From: Sediminibacterium sp.
GTDB lineage: Bacteria; Bacteroidota; Bacteroidia; Chitinophagales; Chitinophagaceae
DNA: 38,752 nucleotides
Assembly: GCA_030158535.1 (NCBI GenBank)
Contig: JAOASV010000220.1
Coordinates: 1-38,752 of the forward strand
Direction: 5' to 3'
A program made the position numbers and the translations under genes. Below, in pieces: positions 8,896-18,400 of the stretch (its first letter is position 1; the number at the start of each line of letters is the position of its first letter). Under the pieces are notes generated by a model, which saw only the letters and a list, made by a program, of their open reading frames with translations, was not told where the DNA came from and did not search any database.

Positions 8896-10179
8896 ATGGC
8901 AGGAATGACTTCTTTAGACTCTTTATCACTTGCTTGGCGTACGGTACGCGCTAACAAATTGCGTACTAGTATTACCGTTGCCATTATCGCGTTTGGTATC
9001 ATGGCACTGATTGGTATTATCACGGCTATTGAAGCCATGAACCAGAGTTTAAAAGAGAGCTTTTCATCGATGGGTACCAATGCCTTTAATATTAGGTATA
9101 AAAATTCGCGCGTAAGAATGGGTGGCAATAATTCTGATGTTGCTAAATCGGTACGCGGTCAAAAAGAAAAAAAATCAAATTTAGATAAGCCCATTCGTAA
9201 AGAAGATGCGGAGTTTTTTAAAAAAACCTACAGCTTTCCGGGGGCTTTTGTAAGTATATATAGAAGAGGACCTGGTGGTCAAGAAATACATTACCAAGAT
9301 AAAAAAACCAATCCACAAATTACGCTGATGGGTGGTGATGAAAATTATTTAGCGGTGAGTGGGTATACCTTAATTCAGGGAAGAAATTTAAATGAGCAGG
9401 ACATACAAAGTGGTCGGAACATTTGCATTTTAGGTAATGCTGTTGCGGTTACTTTATTTGGTGATAAGCCAGAAAGATGTCTAGATAAAATTGTGCGGGT
9501 AAGTGGTGCGCCATACCGTGTGGTGGGGCTATTAAAAGCAAAGGGCTCTAGTGCCATGATGCGTCAAGACGATGTGATCATTACCTCTTATAACAATATT
9601 AGAAAGTATGGCAATGCAAGTAACTCTTATTTGATGGGCGTTATGGTTGCCAACGTTAAAGAAATTGATCCTGCTGCAGGTCAGGCAACGGCTTATTTTA
9701 GATCGATCCGTAAATTAATGCCTACCGAAACAGATAATTTTGTGATTGAAAAAAGTGACAAGTTTGCTGAGATGTTTATTGGCTTTTTAGGCAGTATTAC
9801 AGGCTCTGCGGGTGCTATTGGACTTATTACACTAATTGGCGCTGCTATTGGACTCATGAATATTATGCTAGTGGCTGTTAATGAAAGAACCAAAGAAGTG
9901 GGACTTATTAAAGCTATTGGTGGGAAAAGTAAAAATGTCCGTCAGCAATTTTTATTTGAGAGCGTTATTATTAGTTTGCTTGGCGCCTTTTTTGGTATTT
10001 TACTAGGCGTTGGCGTTGGAAATATTTTTGCTATCTACTTAAACACAGGATTTATTATTCCATGGGGTTGGGTAATTACTGGTATTGTAATTTGTACCGC
10101 CGTGGGCTTAGGTGCTGGTATTTATCCTGCTATGAAAGCTGCTAAACTCAATCCAATTAACGCACTTCGTTACGAGTAG
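8896..10179 (+). CDS. MacB/FtsX-type ABC transporter permease
   Basis: Inner-membrane permease of the MacB type, 427 residues. It has an N-terminal transmembrane helix (TSITVAIIAFGIMALIGIITAI), a large periplasmic MacB-PCD-like domain (residues roughly 45-290), then three C-terminal helices of the FtsX domain including VNERTKEVGLIKAIGGK and a final MKAAKLNPINALRYE. Family members work with a separate or fused ATPase and use mechanotransmission to export lipoproteins, peptides or drugs or to act on the envelope. No ATPase or membrane-fusion partner is encoded in this window, so substrate and partner are unknown. Its last 23 nt overlap the convergent gene on the other strand. Confidence 0.88.
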   Translation: MAGMTSLDSLSLAWRTVRANKLRTSITVAIIAFGIMALIGIITAIEAMNQSLKESFSSMGTNAFNIRYKNSRVRMGGNNSDVAKSVRGQKEKKSNLDKPIRKEDAEFFKKTYSFPGAFVSIYRRGPGGQEIHYQDKKTNPQITLMGGDENYLAVSGYTLIQGRNLNEQDIQSGRNICILGNAVAVTLFGDKPERCLDKIVRVSGAPYRVVGLLKAKGSSAMMRQDDVIITSYNNIRKYGNASNSYLMGVMVANVKEIDPAAGQATAYFRSIRKLMPTETDNFVIEKSDKFAEMFIGFLGSITGSAGAIGLITLIGAAIGLMNIMLVAVNERTKEVGLIKAIGGKSKNVRQQFLFESVIISLLGAFFGILLGVGVGNIFAIYLNTGFIIPWGWVITGIVICTAVGLGAGIYPAMKAAKLNPINALRYE

Positions 10180-10894
10180 GCTTGTAGTTTTTTAACTGTG
10201 CATTGATATAGTACACTAAATCTTCTTTGGTTAGATTGGCACGTAACCATGTGGTAGAAGGTCTGTAGGTTTGCATAAATGTTTGCAGCTCATCATCTTT
10301 AAATCCGGTAAGTGAAGCCACTAGTTCTGGTGTAAACCGGTAATTGATATAGGCTTCATTTTCGTTGTCCTCATAAAATGCAAAAGCCCTTCTTTTCTTT
10401 TTTTCATTTTTAGAAAAACGGTCAATGTTAAGTGCGATGCCCGCGCCCGAATTGGCTTTGGCAACCGCAGGTATCATGTAATTTGCAATGCCTTGTAAAA
10501 ATTCTTTACGGCGCTCGATACTGTCTAACTGATATCTGTTAAGTCCTTTACTACTTACGGTTACGTTTCCTAAAAAAGCGCCCAGTGGTTTTAAAAATGC
10601 AGCAATCTGATCTGTATTTTTTTCTGATGTTACTGTAAGGGTGTCAAAATAATATCCAACTGCTGCAAAAGATAAAATGTCTTTGGGTTTTACTGCAATT
10701 AAAAATTTACCAGCACTGCTAGTCATAACGGTTTCACGGGTTGTTAAATTGGTAACACTCGCAAGCACGATGGGCATTTGCGTAGCACTGTCTTTTAAAA
10801 AGCCCGTTCTTTTCTCAATTTTTTGAGCAAAAGAATAGCTGCTTGTTGTTAAGCAAGCAGCTATCATAAATATAAGGAGGTAAATATTTTTCAT
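10157..10894 (-). CDS. Secreted protein with carboxypeptidase-regulatory-like N-terminal domain
   Basis: 245 residues with a signal peptide (about residues 1-24, ending SYSFAQ), hence exported. Residues about 28-115 have the pattern of the CarboxypepD-regulatory-like beta-sandwich common in Bacteroidetes envelope proteins (GFLKDSATQMPIVLASVTNL, then AGKFLIAVKPKDILSFAAVGY). The C-terminal half is basic and contains no motif I can name beyond the sequence FTPELVASLTGFKDDELQTFMQTYRPS, which resembles a segment seen in other Bacteroidetes proteins of unknown role. It lies 27 nt downstream of the S8 protease gene on the same strand, but has its own -7-like element, so co-transcription is uncertain. 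Confidence 0.7.
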   Translation of the reverse strand: MKNIYLLIFMIAACLTTSSYSFAQKIEKRTGFLKDSATQMPIVLASVTNLTTRETVMTSSAGKFLIAVKPKDILSFAAVGYYFDTLTVTSEKNTDQIAAFLKPLGAFLGNVTVSSKGLNRYQLDSIERRKEFLQGIANYMIPAVAKANSGAGIALNIDRFSKNEKKKRRAFAFYEDNENEAYINYRFTPELVASLTGFKDDELQTFMQTYRPSTTWLRANLTKEDLVYYINAQLKNYKPTRNEVR

Positions 10895-10898
10895 ACCC

Positions 10899-10906
10899 TA
10901 AAGGTA
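10899..10906 (-). promoter_or_regulatory. Candidate -7 element immediately before the secreted-protein gene
   Basis: On the minus strand TACCTTTA (7/8 to TAnnTTTG) ends exactly 4 nt before the ATG at 10894. This is the same spacing as at gltX, the deacetylase and the 14814 gene, and would place the transcript start at or next to the start codon. Confidence 0.4.
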
Positions 10907-10921
10907 CGCTAGACAGGGTAA

Positions 10922-13900
10922 CTAGTCTATGATAATTACCTTTTGAGTGTATGTTTTTTTGTTATGCTCAATTTTTAACAAATAATACGCTGAGCTTGGT
11001 TTTCCAATATTGATTTCTTTACTGTAAATACCATTAAAATTAGGGGTCGATTCGGTGAATACTTTTTGACCACTTGCGGTTAAAATATCAATATTTAATG
11101 GCGCCCTATTTTTAACCTCAAAACGTAATTGGAACTTGCCATTGTTAGGGTTAGGCGATACGGTTAAATTAATTTCTTTGGCTACCACTTCTGGCGGTAA
11201 GGCTGTTACTACGTGGTTGATGATATTGGAAGTTTGTGAACATCCAGTGGCATCCGTAACCACAACCTTGTAAGCACCTGATTGTCTTAATTTGGTTTTT
11301 TGTCCTGTTTCACCTGGTATAGAAGCGTCATTAAAATACCACTGATTTCCAGATGTTGCACTACTTGATAATGAGTCTGCAACTTTGGTAATCGTTGGTG
11401 CTACAACGTTTGTAGCTACAATGGTTGCTTTATCACTTAGACAGCCAGCTTGTGTTCTAATTTTCATGTTGTAGAAGAAATAATAGAACGGATTAGGATC
11501 GTTGGTAGAACCCCAGTTTACACTGTTACCGGTGATATTAAATACACCTGGCATACCCATTGGATAGGTTGTTCCAATAATATTATTATTTCTGAAAATG
11601 GTTGCACCATTGGAGCAGGTTACCATAAGCACATGATCTCCAGGGGTGTTTACTGGTAAGTTTAACTGGTAAATAGCACCCGTATCACCTGCAGGGTTTC
11701 CTGTTACAGCACCACCTGTAGGGTTAGGATTTGTTGCCGACACATTAAATGTAACACTGCTTAATGGGAAGTAGGTATAGCTTCCATTTGCATTTAGGGT
11801 TCCTAAGTCTGCAAGCATTACTTGAACGGTACCAGGATTTCCAATGTAAAGTCTTACACTTTCAATAATTACTGGCACAGAGTTATTGATGCGCACAAAG
11901 TTTCCGCTAAAACTATTGTAGCCACCATCAGGGTGTACCATTTTGTTGGGAAAACCAACTGTTGTTTTCATTTCTCTTCCTACATAATATGTTTTATTGG
12001 TAGGAATGGTGTTTGTATTATAAGTAGGTCCAGCTGCAACAGGTGTATTGCTTGTTTCACTGGTATACCAATAGTAGTTAGCATTTGCTTCTGGATTATT
12101 CACTTTTAGAATAGCATTTGTACCACAAATGGTACCTACTGCATCTGGTGTACTTGATTTGCTACTAATGGTTACATCATTAACAATAGAGTTGTTGGTA
12201 GGATTTTGATCTGCGGTAAAATTAACAGACACCGCAACATTATACGAAGTGTTTGGTTTTGTTAAAAATGGCTTTTGAAGTGTAAGGCTCACATTTGTTT
12301 GCCCCGGAATGGTTCCAGGATAAGGCGCATTAATGGTTGCTACTACTGTATTGCCTTCTTTGATAACAGCGTTTACAGTTACGTTATCGGCAGGTGCTGT
12401 GCCATTGTTTCTTAGTTGTACAGATAAATATTGAGTACTGTCAGCACACTCCAAAGATCCTGGATTTGTAATGCTCGTAACAGATACATCGTTAGATGGA
12501 TTGATCACTAATAAACGGTAATCCTGCGTTTCACCTTTTGCGTATGTACCACATGCGTTAACGTCTGCAGCATTTGACGTTTCTTGCAACACAATACGCA
12601 TTCTTAAATAATTACCAATACTCACTGTATTAGGAATGGCAATATTTCCTGTAAAGGCTCCTGCATTTGCAAGGTTGCCGCTTGTTGCTACAAGTTCGTT
12701 ATCGTCGGTAAATGTTCCGTTGTTGTTGTAGTCGATAAATATTTTTGCAATTTTATTATTGTTGCTTGCATCTGAACTACCCGCGCGAACATAAAATGGA
12801 ACGCTTTGTAATGGTTCTACTTGCGCTACCGTTTTGGTATTGTCTGTGTAAGTAGTTCCGCCAGTAGGATTTGAATAACGAATGGTTTTAAAACTTACGC
12901 TATCAATTTTACCACCAACATTAGAAGATGCTGTTGATGCGCAGTAAGCGGTTCCGCCCACGCCACTTACAAGAAGTGAATATGCTTGGGTGCCTCTTTG
13001 TAATGTGTTTTTATAGGTAACCGTTACAGTATACGATTGACCAGGAATGGTGCTATCTACATCTACTACTTCAACGTTATCAAGTACGTTATCACCTGGA
13101 GAAGGATCGCTGCTAGGGCTTGAAGGTATCATTACCCATGGCTTAAATACTTTGGCACCACCATTTGTTGTAACCCTAACATCTAAGTCATTCACAAGTT
13201 TTGGTGTAGGGTCATTTAATACGTTTACGGTTTCTACATTTCCTTTAGGATCTGTCCATGAAATAGTAGCCCTTAATTGACCTTTACCTGAAGCAATTAC
13301 ATTTGTTGAAAAAGAAGTAGTTGTTGCATTGAAAACATTTTCAAACATTAAGTGCTCACTACTTGCATTATTATTATTGGCCACAGATGCTGAAATTACA
13401 GAAGCTGCTTTTTCTACGTTTAAAAGACCAAAGCCAAATTTATAATCGGGACCTGGCGCGCTACCTGCTTCACTGGCTGTATGAATGGCTAGCCCTTTAA
13501 TGGTAGCAGCTCTTAAGAATTCACCATTTTTTAAACGTGCATATAATTCTTGTAATAATAAAAGAGAACCTGATGCATTGGGTGAGGCCATGGATGTTCC
13601 ACTCAAACTTGAATAACTCGTATTAGATGAAGAAACACTTGATAAAACCCCTACACCATTGGCTACTACGTCTGGTTTGATACGACCATCATCGGTAGGT
13701 CCCCAGCAACTAAAACTACTCATCACTACATCTTCGGGTCTACTGTAAATAGAAGAAATGCCGTTAACAGCACCGATAGTTAAAATATTTTTTGCATTAC
13801 CATCCCAAGAAACAATTCCATAGCCATCATTGCTACTGATGCCATCTGGTCTATTACCAGCAGCAGCCATGGTATTACTTGCATTGTATCTGAAAAATGG

Positions 13901-14740
13901 TTGACCAACAGCTGGACCATTTTGATTTCTGCTATTGCCCGCCGATTTTACATAGAGGTAATAAGGCGCATTGTAAGCAATAGAATCTATGAGTTGTGCG
14001 TCATTACTGTAGTATCCAAATTTGTAATCTTCATTGTCTGTAGAACGGCCATAAAATTCCCATCTACTTTGAGAAGAGTTATAATTCCATCCTGTAATGG
14101 TTCCGTACGAATGGTTTGAAATTAAAAGATTAGGCGCCTCTGTTGCAATCTCTGCTTTATCGCCAGTAAAATCATAGGCGATAATGCCTTGTAAACCATA
14201 CGCCATCCCTTTTGCACTCGGGTTAACACCAGTCGCAATCATGGTACCTGTTACGTGTGTGCCATGGTCAGATAAGACCGATGAATTATCTTTTTGCGTA
14301 ACTCTATTTACAAGTTCTACGTGTGTTGTTAAAATTTTACCACCATCCCAAACGCCTAATTTATTTTTTACTGCATTAGATGATCCAGATAAATTAAGCC
14401 CCGATGATCCACCTGGCCATAATTGATTGGCCCTTGTTGTATTGGCAGCAATGGCGTTATTGTGCGCGATATAGTACTTAGGTAAATTAAATGCATCTAC
14501 ACCTACTAGCTTTCCTACATTTCCTTCTTTGTCGGTGAATGTTAATGCCCAACCTTTTTGTTTGGCAAGCGATAATGCTTTGATATAATTTTCTTGATCT
14601 GCAATTTTTAGTGCTTTAGCAGTTCGCTCAAGAATAGCAGGTTCGGTTGTTGTTTGTGCAACTGTTATACTTGTAAAAAATGCACAAAAAAATAATGTTC
14701 CAAAAAAACGAGCGGTTCTATTCAACATAAGTGTTTTCAT
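10922..14740 (-). CDS. Secreted subtilisin-like (S8) serine protease with T9SS C-terminal domain
   Basis: 1272-residue exported protease. A signal peptide covers residues 1-28 (ends TVAQ). The S8 catalytic domain spans about 125-450, with the triad visible as Asp132 (GVWDGG), His159 (DHGTHVTGT) and Ser383 (GTSMASP), and the oxyanion Asn269 (SAGNS). Further parts are a beta domain at 455-600, a GEVED-type domain at about 605-745 (IFIDYNNNGTF...GETQDYRLLV), a CARDB-like domain at about 750-860, Ig-like domains near 865-925 and 1115-1175, and a T9SS type A sorting domain at about 1190-1272 (SPNPNNGKF...ILTASGQKV). It should pass the outer membrane by type IX secretion and be released or attached at the surface. 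The family cleaves peptides; the substrate cannot be told. The propeptide is short (about 30-120). Confidence 0.93.
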   Translation of the reverse strand: MKTLMLNRTARFFGTLFFCAFFTSITVAQTTTEPAILERTAKALKIADQENYIKALSLAKQKGWALTFTDKEGNVGKLVGVDAFNLPKYYIAHNNAIAANTTRANQLWPGGSSGLNLSGSSNAVKNKLGVWDGGKILTTHVELVNRVTQKDNSSVLSDHGTHVTGTMIATGVNPSAKGMAYGLQGIIAYDFTGDKAEIATEAPNLLISNHSYGTITGWNYNSSQSRWEFYGRSTDNEDYKFGYYSNDAQLIDSIAYNAPYYLYVKSAGNSRNQNGPAVGQPFFRYNASNTMAAAGNRPDGISSNDGYGIVSWDGNAKNILTIGAVNGISSIYSRPEDVVMSSFSCWGPTDDGRIKPDVVANGVGVLSSVSSSNTSYSSLSGTSMASPNASGSLLLLQELYARLKNGEFLRAATIKGLAIHTASEAGSAPGPDYKFGFGLLNVEKAASVISASVANNNNASSEHLMFENVFNATTTSFSTNVIASGKGQLRATISWTDPKGNVETVNVLNDPTPKLVNDLDVRVTTNGGAKVFKPWVMIPSSPSSDPSPGDNVLDNVEVVDVDSTIPGQSYTVTVTYKNTLQRGTQAYSLLVSGVGGTAYCASTASSNVGGKIDSVSFKTIRYSNPTGGTTYTDNTKTVAQVEPLQSVPFYVRAGSSDASNNNKIAKIFIDYNNNGTFTDDNELVATSGNLANAGAFTGNIAIPNTVSIGNYLRMRIVLQETSNAADVNACGTYAKGETQDYRLLVINPSNDVSVTSITNPGSLECADSTQYLSVQLRNNGTAPADNVTVNAVIKEGNTVVATINAPYPGTIPGQTNVSLTLQKPFLTKPNTSYNVAVSVNFTADQNPTNNSIVNDVTISSKSSTPDAVGTICGTNAILKVNNPEANANYYWYTSETSNTPVAAGPTYNTNTIPTNKTYYVGREMKTTVGFPNKMVHPDGGYNSFSGNFVRINNSVPVIIESVRLYIGNPGTVQVMLADLGTLNANGSYTYFPLSSVTFNVSATNPNPTGGAVTGNPAGDTGAIYQLNLPVNTPGDHVLMVTCSNGATIFRNNNIIGTTYPMGMPGVFNITGNSVNWGSTNDPNPFYYFFYNMKIRTQAGCLSDKATIVATNVVAPTITKVADSLSSSATSGNQWYFNDASIPGETGQKTKLRQSGAYKVVVTDATGCSQTSNIINHVVTALPPEVVAKEINLTVSPNPNNGKFQLRFEVKNRAPLNIDILTASGQKVFTESTPNFNGIYSKEINIGKPSSAYYLLKIEHNKKTYTQKVIIID

Positions 14741-14801
14741 ATATCTTCACATTAATGCCACAAGGGCTTTTATACTGAATTAAAAATACTCAATTACCTT
14801 T

Positions 14802-14809
14802 TAACTTTG
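14802..14809 (+). promoter_or_regulatory. -7 promoter element abutting the 14814 start codon
   Basis: TAACTTTG is a perfect TAnnTTTG match, separated from the ATG at 14814 by only 4 nt (ccat). No clear TTG at -33. If used, the mRNA would begin at or within a base or two of the start codon (leaderless). Confidence 0.55.
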
Positions 14810-14813
14810 CCAT

Positions 14814-15302
14814 ATGAAACGAGTTCTTTTTTACGTATTTACCCTCATTTTTTGGGGGATTGCTTGCAAGACCCCAAAAGCGTCTAACACCCCAGCAGCA
14901 GGAGCTAGCCAGTCTAGTACCATTACCCAAGGTATAGTGGGAGAAGTCACTGAAACTACCGGTAATCAGATGCCCATGGTAGGTGCACCAGCGCCCACAC
15001 CTAGAGCATTTAAAACCACTGTTTATATTTATGATTCTACTCATATAAGTAAGGTTAAACAAATAGGGACGAGTCCACTTTTTTTAACCGTGAATACGCG
15101 TTTGGTACAAAAATTGGACACCAACGAGGCCGGGCAGTTTAGCGTAGCTCTTGAGGCGGGCACATACTCGGTTTTTGTACTAAAAGGCGGCGCCTTTTTT
15201 GCCAACCAATTTGATGAGAAAAACAATATTGGGTTGTGCAGGGTGGAGGTTGGCAAGCAAACGCGTCTTCAAATAAGCGTGAATGCAGATGCGAGTTACT
15301 AA
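14814..15302 (+). CDS. Probable lipoprotein with carboxypeptidase-regulatory-like fold, function unknown
   Basis: 162 residues. The N-terminus is a short basic-hydrophobic leader ending GIACK, an acceptable but not ideal lipobox, so outer- or inner-membrane lipoprotein is likely. After a low-complexity Ala/Pro/Ser linker the segment IVGEVTETTGNQMPMVG, VYIYDSTH and LDTNEAGQFSVALEAGTYSVFV has the alternating pattern of a CarboxypepD-regulatory/transthyretin-like domain. I do not know the function. It is divergent from the S8 protease gene (73 bp between starts) and is followed by the repeat in front of mfd. The start is supported by the -7 element 4 nt upstream. Confidence 0.7.
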   Translation: MKRVLFYVFTLIFWGIACKTPKASNTPAAGASQSSTITQGIVGEVTETTGNQMPMVGAPAPTPRAFKTTVYIYDSTHISKVKQIGTSPLFLTVNTRLVQKLDTNEAGQFSVALEAGTYSVFVLKGGAFFANQFDEKNNIGLCRVEVGKQTRLQISVNADASY

Positions 15303-15306
15303 TTGA

Positions 15307-15357
15307 GCGCTGATCCCCTGTTTGCGCTGATCCCCTTTTTGCGCTGATCCCCTTTTT
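15307..15357. repeat. 3 x 17 bp tandem repeat
   Basis: Three head-to-tail units of gcgctgatccccttttt occupy 15307-15323, 15324-15340 and 15341-15357. The first differs only at one position (ctgttt for cttttt). It starts 4 nt after the stop codon of the 14814 gene and ends about 50 bp before the mfd -7 element. No coding potential is seen. Confidence 0.9.
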
Positions 15358-15405
15358 GTGCGCCGTTTAATTTTGCGCTGCTCATGACTTTGGGTGGCGT
15401 TTTGT

Positions 15406-15413
15406 TATCTTTG
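15406..15413 (+). promoter_or_regulatory. -7 promoter element for mfd
   Basis: TATCTTTG is a perfect TAnnTTTG. It lies inside the N-terminal extension of the ORF-track version of mfd (GTG start at 15394), which argues that translation begins at the ATG at 15430, 16 nt downstream. No TTG is seen at 17-23 nt spacing. Confidence 0.6.
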
Positions 15414-15429
15414 CGCCGGAGACGACTTT

Positions 15430-18400
15430 ATGAATTTGGATGTGTTGCTAGCGCAGTTTAATAATACCCCCCACCTAAATCAATTGGTGAGCAGCCTTCT
15501 ATTGCCCGAACCCCAAAAAATCTTTTTAAAAAACTTACAAGGTAGCAGTCCCGAATTTTTTGTAGCCGGTGTATTTGCGCACACGAACACCGATTCGCTC
15601 AACCATATTGTGATATTACAAGACGCCGAAGAGGCGGCTTATTTTCACAACACACTCGAAAATGTTTCGAAGGCACTGGACGTGTTTTACTTTCCTTCGT
15701 CTTTCAAAAACAGAAAAAACTTTAAGCTTTTAAATAGTTCTCATGTGATGCTCCGGACCGAGGCGCTAACGAAGTTAGCGGCGGGGGGCAACAAAAAAAT
15801 GTTGGTCACGTATCCCGAAGCTATTTTTGAAAAAGTAGTACTCTCTGAAACGCTGAAGTCCAATATTATTTCTATTAAAACCAATGATACTATTAATGTA
15901 GAGAGTTTGCTAGAACTCTTTGTCATGTATGGTTTCAAGCGTTCCGACTTTGTATATGAGCCCGGACAGTTTGCCATTAGAGGTGGTATTTTAGATATCT
16001 ATTCTTTTGGTAACGAAAAGCCTTATCGTGTTGAGCTTTTTGGAAACGAAGTAGACTCTATTCGAATTTTTGATCCAGAAACACAGCTCTCCGAAAGAAA
16101 ATTATTACAGGTTAATATCATACCTAATGTAGAAACGCAGTTTACCACTGGTGAAAAAGTTTCGCTCTTCGAATTCTTAAAAGAGAACACGGTGGTATGG
16201 ACCAAAGACCTATCTTTTATTTGTGAAAAAGTAACACAGCAATACGAAGACCTTGAGGGTTTTGTGTCACTACTCGATAGCGGTTACCGCATGCAAAATA
16301 GTGACGACGAAGACGATACCCGCGTCATGAACGACGTTACCCTGCAAGATTTTATTACTTCCGAAGACATTATGGCGTCCCTTGCGGGCCGCCACCACAT
16401 TGAGTTTGGCATGCATGCAGGTAGCGCCACACTCGAAATAGAATGCAATACCAAACCACAACCTTCTTTTAATAGACAGTTTGATTTACTCATCAAAGAT
16501 TTAAAAGCACACGAAGGTGCTGGGTATTCGTTGTATATTTTTGCAGAACAGGTAAAGCAATTAGAGCGTTTGCATAGCATTTTTGTAGACCTAAAAACAG
16601 AAATTAATTTTGTTCCAGTTCCTACTAGTATTCATGAAGGATTTATAGACAACGACTTAAAAATTGTTTGCTACACCGATCATCAAATTTTTCAGCGCTA
16701 CCATAAATACAAGGTTAAGCAGGCCTATAATAAAAATAAAGCCATCACGCTCAAAACCTTACGGGACTTGCAACCTGGCGATTATGTAACACATATCGAT
16801 CATGGTGTTGGAACTTATTCGGGACTTCAAAAAATTGAAGTAAATGGTAAAACGCAAGAAGCGGTGCGTATCATTTATAAAGAGGGTGATATTTTATACG
16901 TGAACATCAATTCACTTCATAAAATATCAAAGTATACGGGCAAAGAAGGCACGATGCCTAAAATTAATAAGCTAGGTTCCGATGTGTGGGCCAAGCTCAA
17001 AGAAAAAACAAAAGCCAAGGTTAAAGAAGTTGCTTTTGATTTGATTAAATTATATGCAGAGCGTAAATCGCAAGTAGGTTTTGCGCATGCCCCTGATAAT
17101 TATCTACAAACAGAATTAGAAGCTTCGTTTATTTACGAAGACACGCCGGATCAGTACAAAGCCACCCAAGATGTAAAGCGGGATATGGAGTCTACATCGC
17201 CTATGGATAGGCTGGTGTGTGGTGATGTGGGTTTTGGTAAAACAGAAGTGGCCGTGCGTGCAGCATTTAAATCGGTGGTGGATGGCAAGCAGGCTGCGGT
17301 GTTGGTGCCTACTACTATATTAGCGTTTCAGCACTATAAAACGTTTAAAGAAAGGCTTTCTGATTTTCCGGTAACTGTCGATTTTATCAATCGATTTAAA
17401 TCGGCAAAAGAAAAAAAGGAAACCTTACAAAAATTAGCAGAAGGCAAAATTGATATCATTATTGGCACCCATGGTATTTTGGGTAAAGAGGTAAAGTTTA
17501 AAGACCTCGGCGTCATGATTATTGATGAAGAGCAAAAATTTGGAGTTGGTCACAAAGAAAAATTAAAGACTTTAAAAACCAGTGTAGACTGCTTAACGCT
17601 TACTGCCACGCCTATTCCACGTACCCTTCAATTTAGTTTAATGGGAGCGCGTGATTTAAGTATTATCAATACGCCGCCACCCAACAGACAACCCATTCAA
17701 ACAGAGGTCCACGTTTTTAATGACGACTTTATTAGAGACACCATTTATTACGAAACAGAGCGTGGGGGTCAGGTGTTTTTTATCCATAACAGGGTGCAGG
17801 GCTTATCTGAAATGTGTGCGCTTATTCAGGGTCTCTGTCCCGATTTAAGCATTGGCTTTGCGCATGGGCAACTAGAAGGGCACGAATTAGAGGAACGCAT
17901 TTTGGATTTTATAGATAAAAAATACGACGTACTGGTTTGTACCAATATTGTAGAGAGTGGGGTAGACATCCCTAACGTTAATACCATTATTGTAAACAAT
18001 GCGCATCATTTTGGTTTATCGGATTTGCACCAGCTACGTGGGCGTGTAGGGCGTAGTAATAAAAAAGCGTTTTGTTATTTATTAGCGCCGCCTATGAGTT
18101 CGCTTCCTTCCGATTCGCGTAAGCGTTTACAAACACTTGAGCAGTTTACCGATTTAGGTAGTGGGTTTCAGATTGCGATGCGTGATTTAGACATACGTGG
18201 TGCAGGTAATTTATTAGGTGGCGATCAGAGTGGGTTTATGGCCGAAATAGGTTTTGAAATGTACCAGAAAATTTTAGAGGAAGCCGTGCGCGAATTAAAA
18301 CGCAGCTCCTTCAAAGATTTATTTAAAGAAGAAATTAGTAAGCAGGACGATTTTGTTAAAGACTGTACCATCGATACCGATTTGGAAATTTTAATTCCAG

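Noticed and set aside
10874-10880. Shine-Dalgarno-like aaggagg on the plus strand
   Set aside because: It lies inside the signal-peptide codons of a minus-strand gene with no plus-strand start behind it.
11450-14426. Several plus-strand ORFs of 69-95 aa opposite the S8 protease
   Set aside because: Shadows of a gene with convincing domain content; their translations show no domain pattern.
15307-15357. CRISPR-like array
   Set aside because: Units are directly adjacent without spacers, and no cas genes are present.
15394-15429. GTG start of mfd used in the ORF track
   Set aside because: The extension contains a perfect -7 element (TATCTTTG), and the family N-terminus is better matched from the ATG at 15430.
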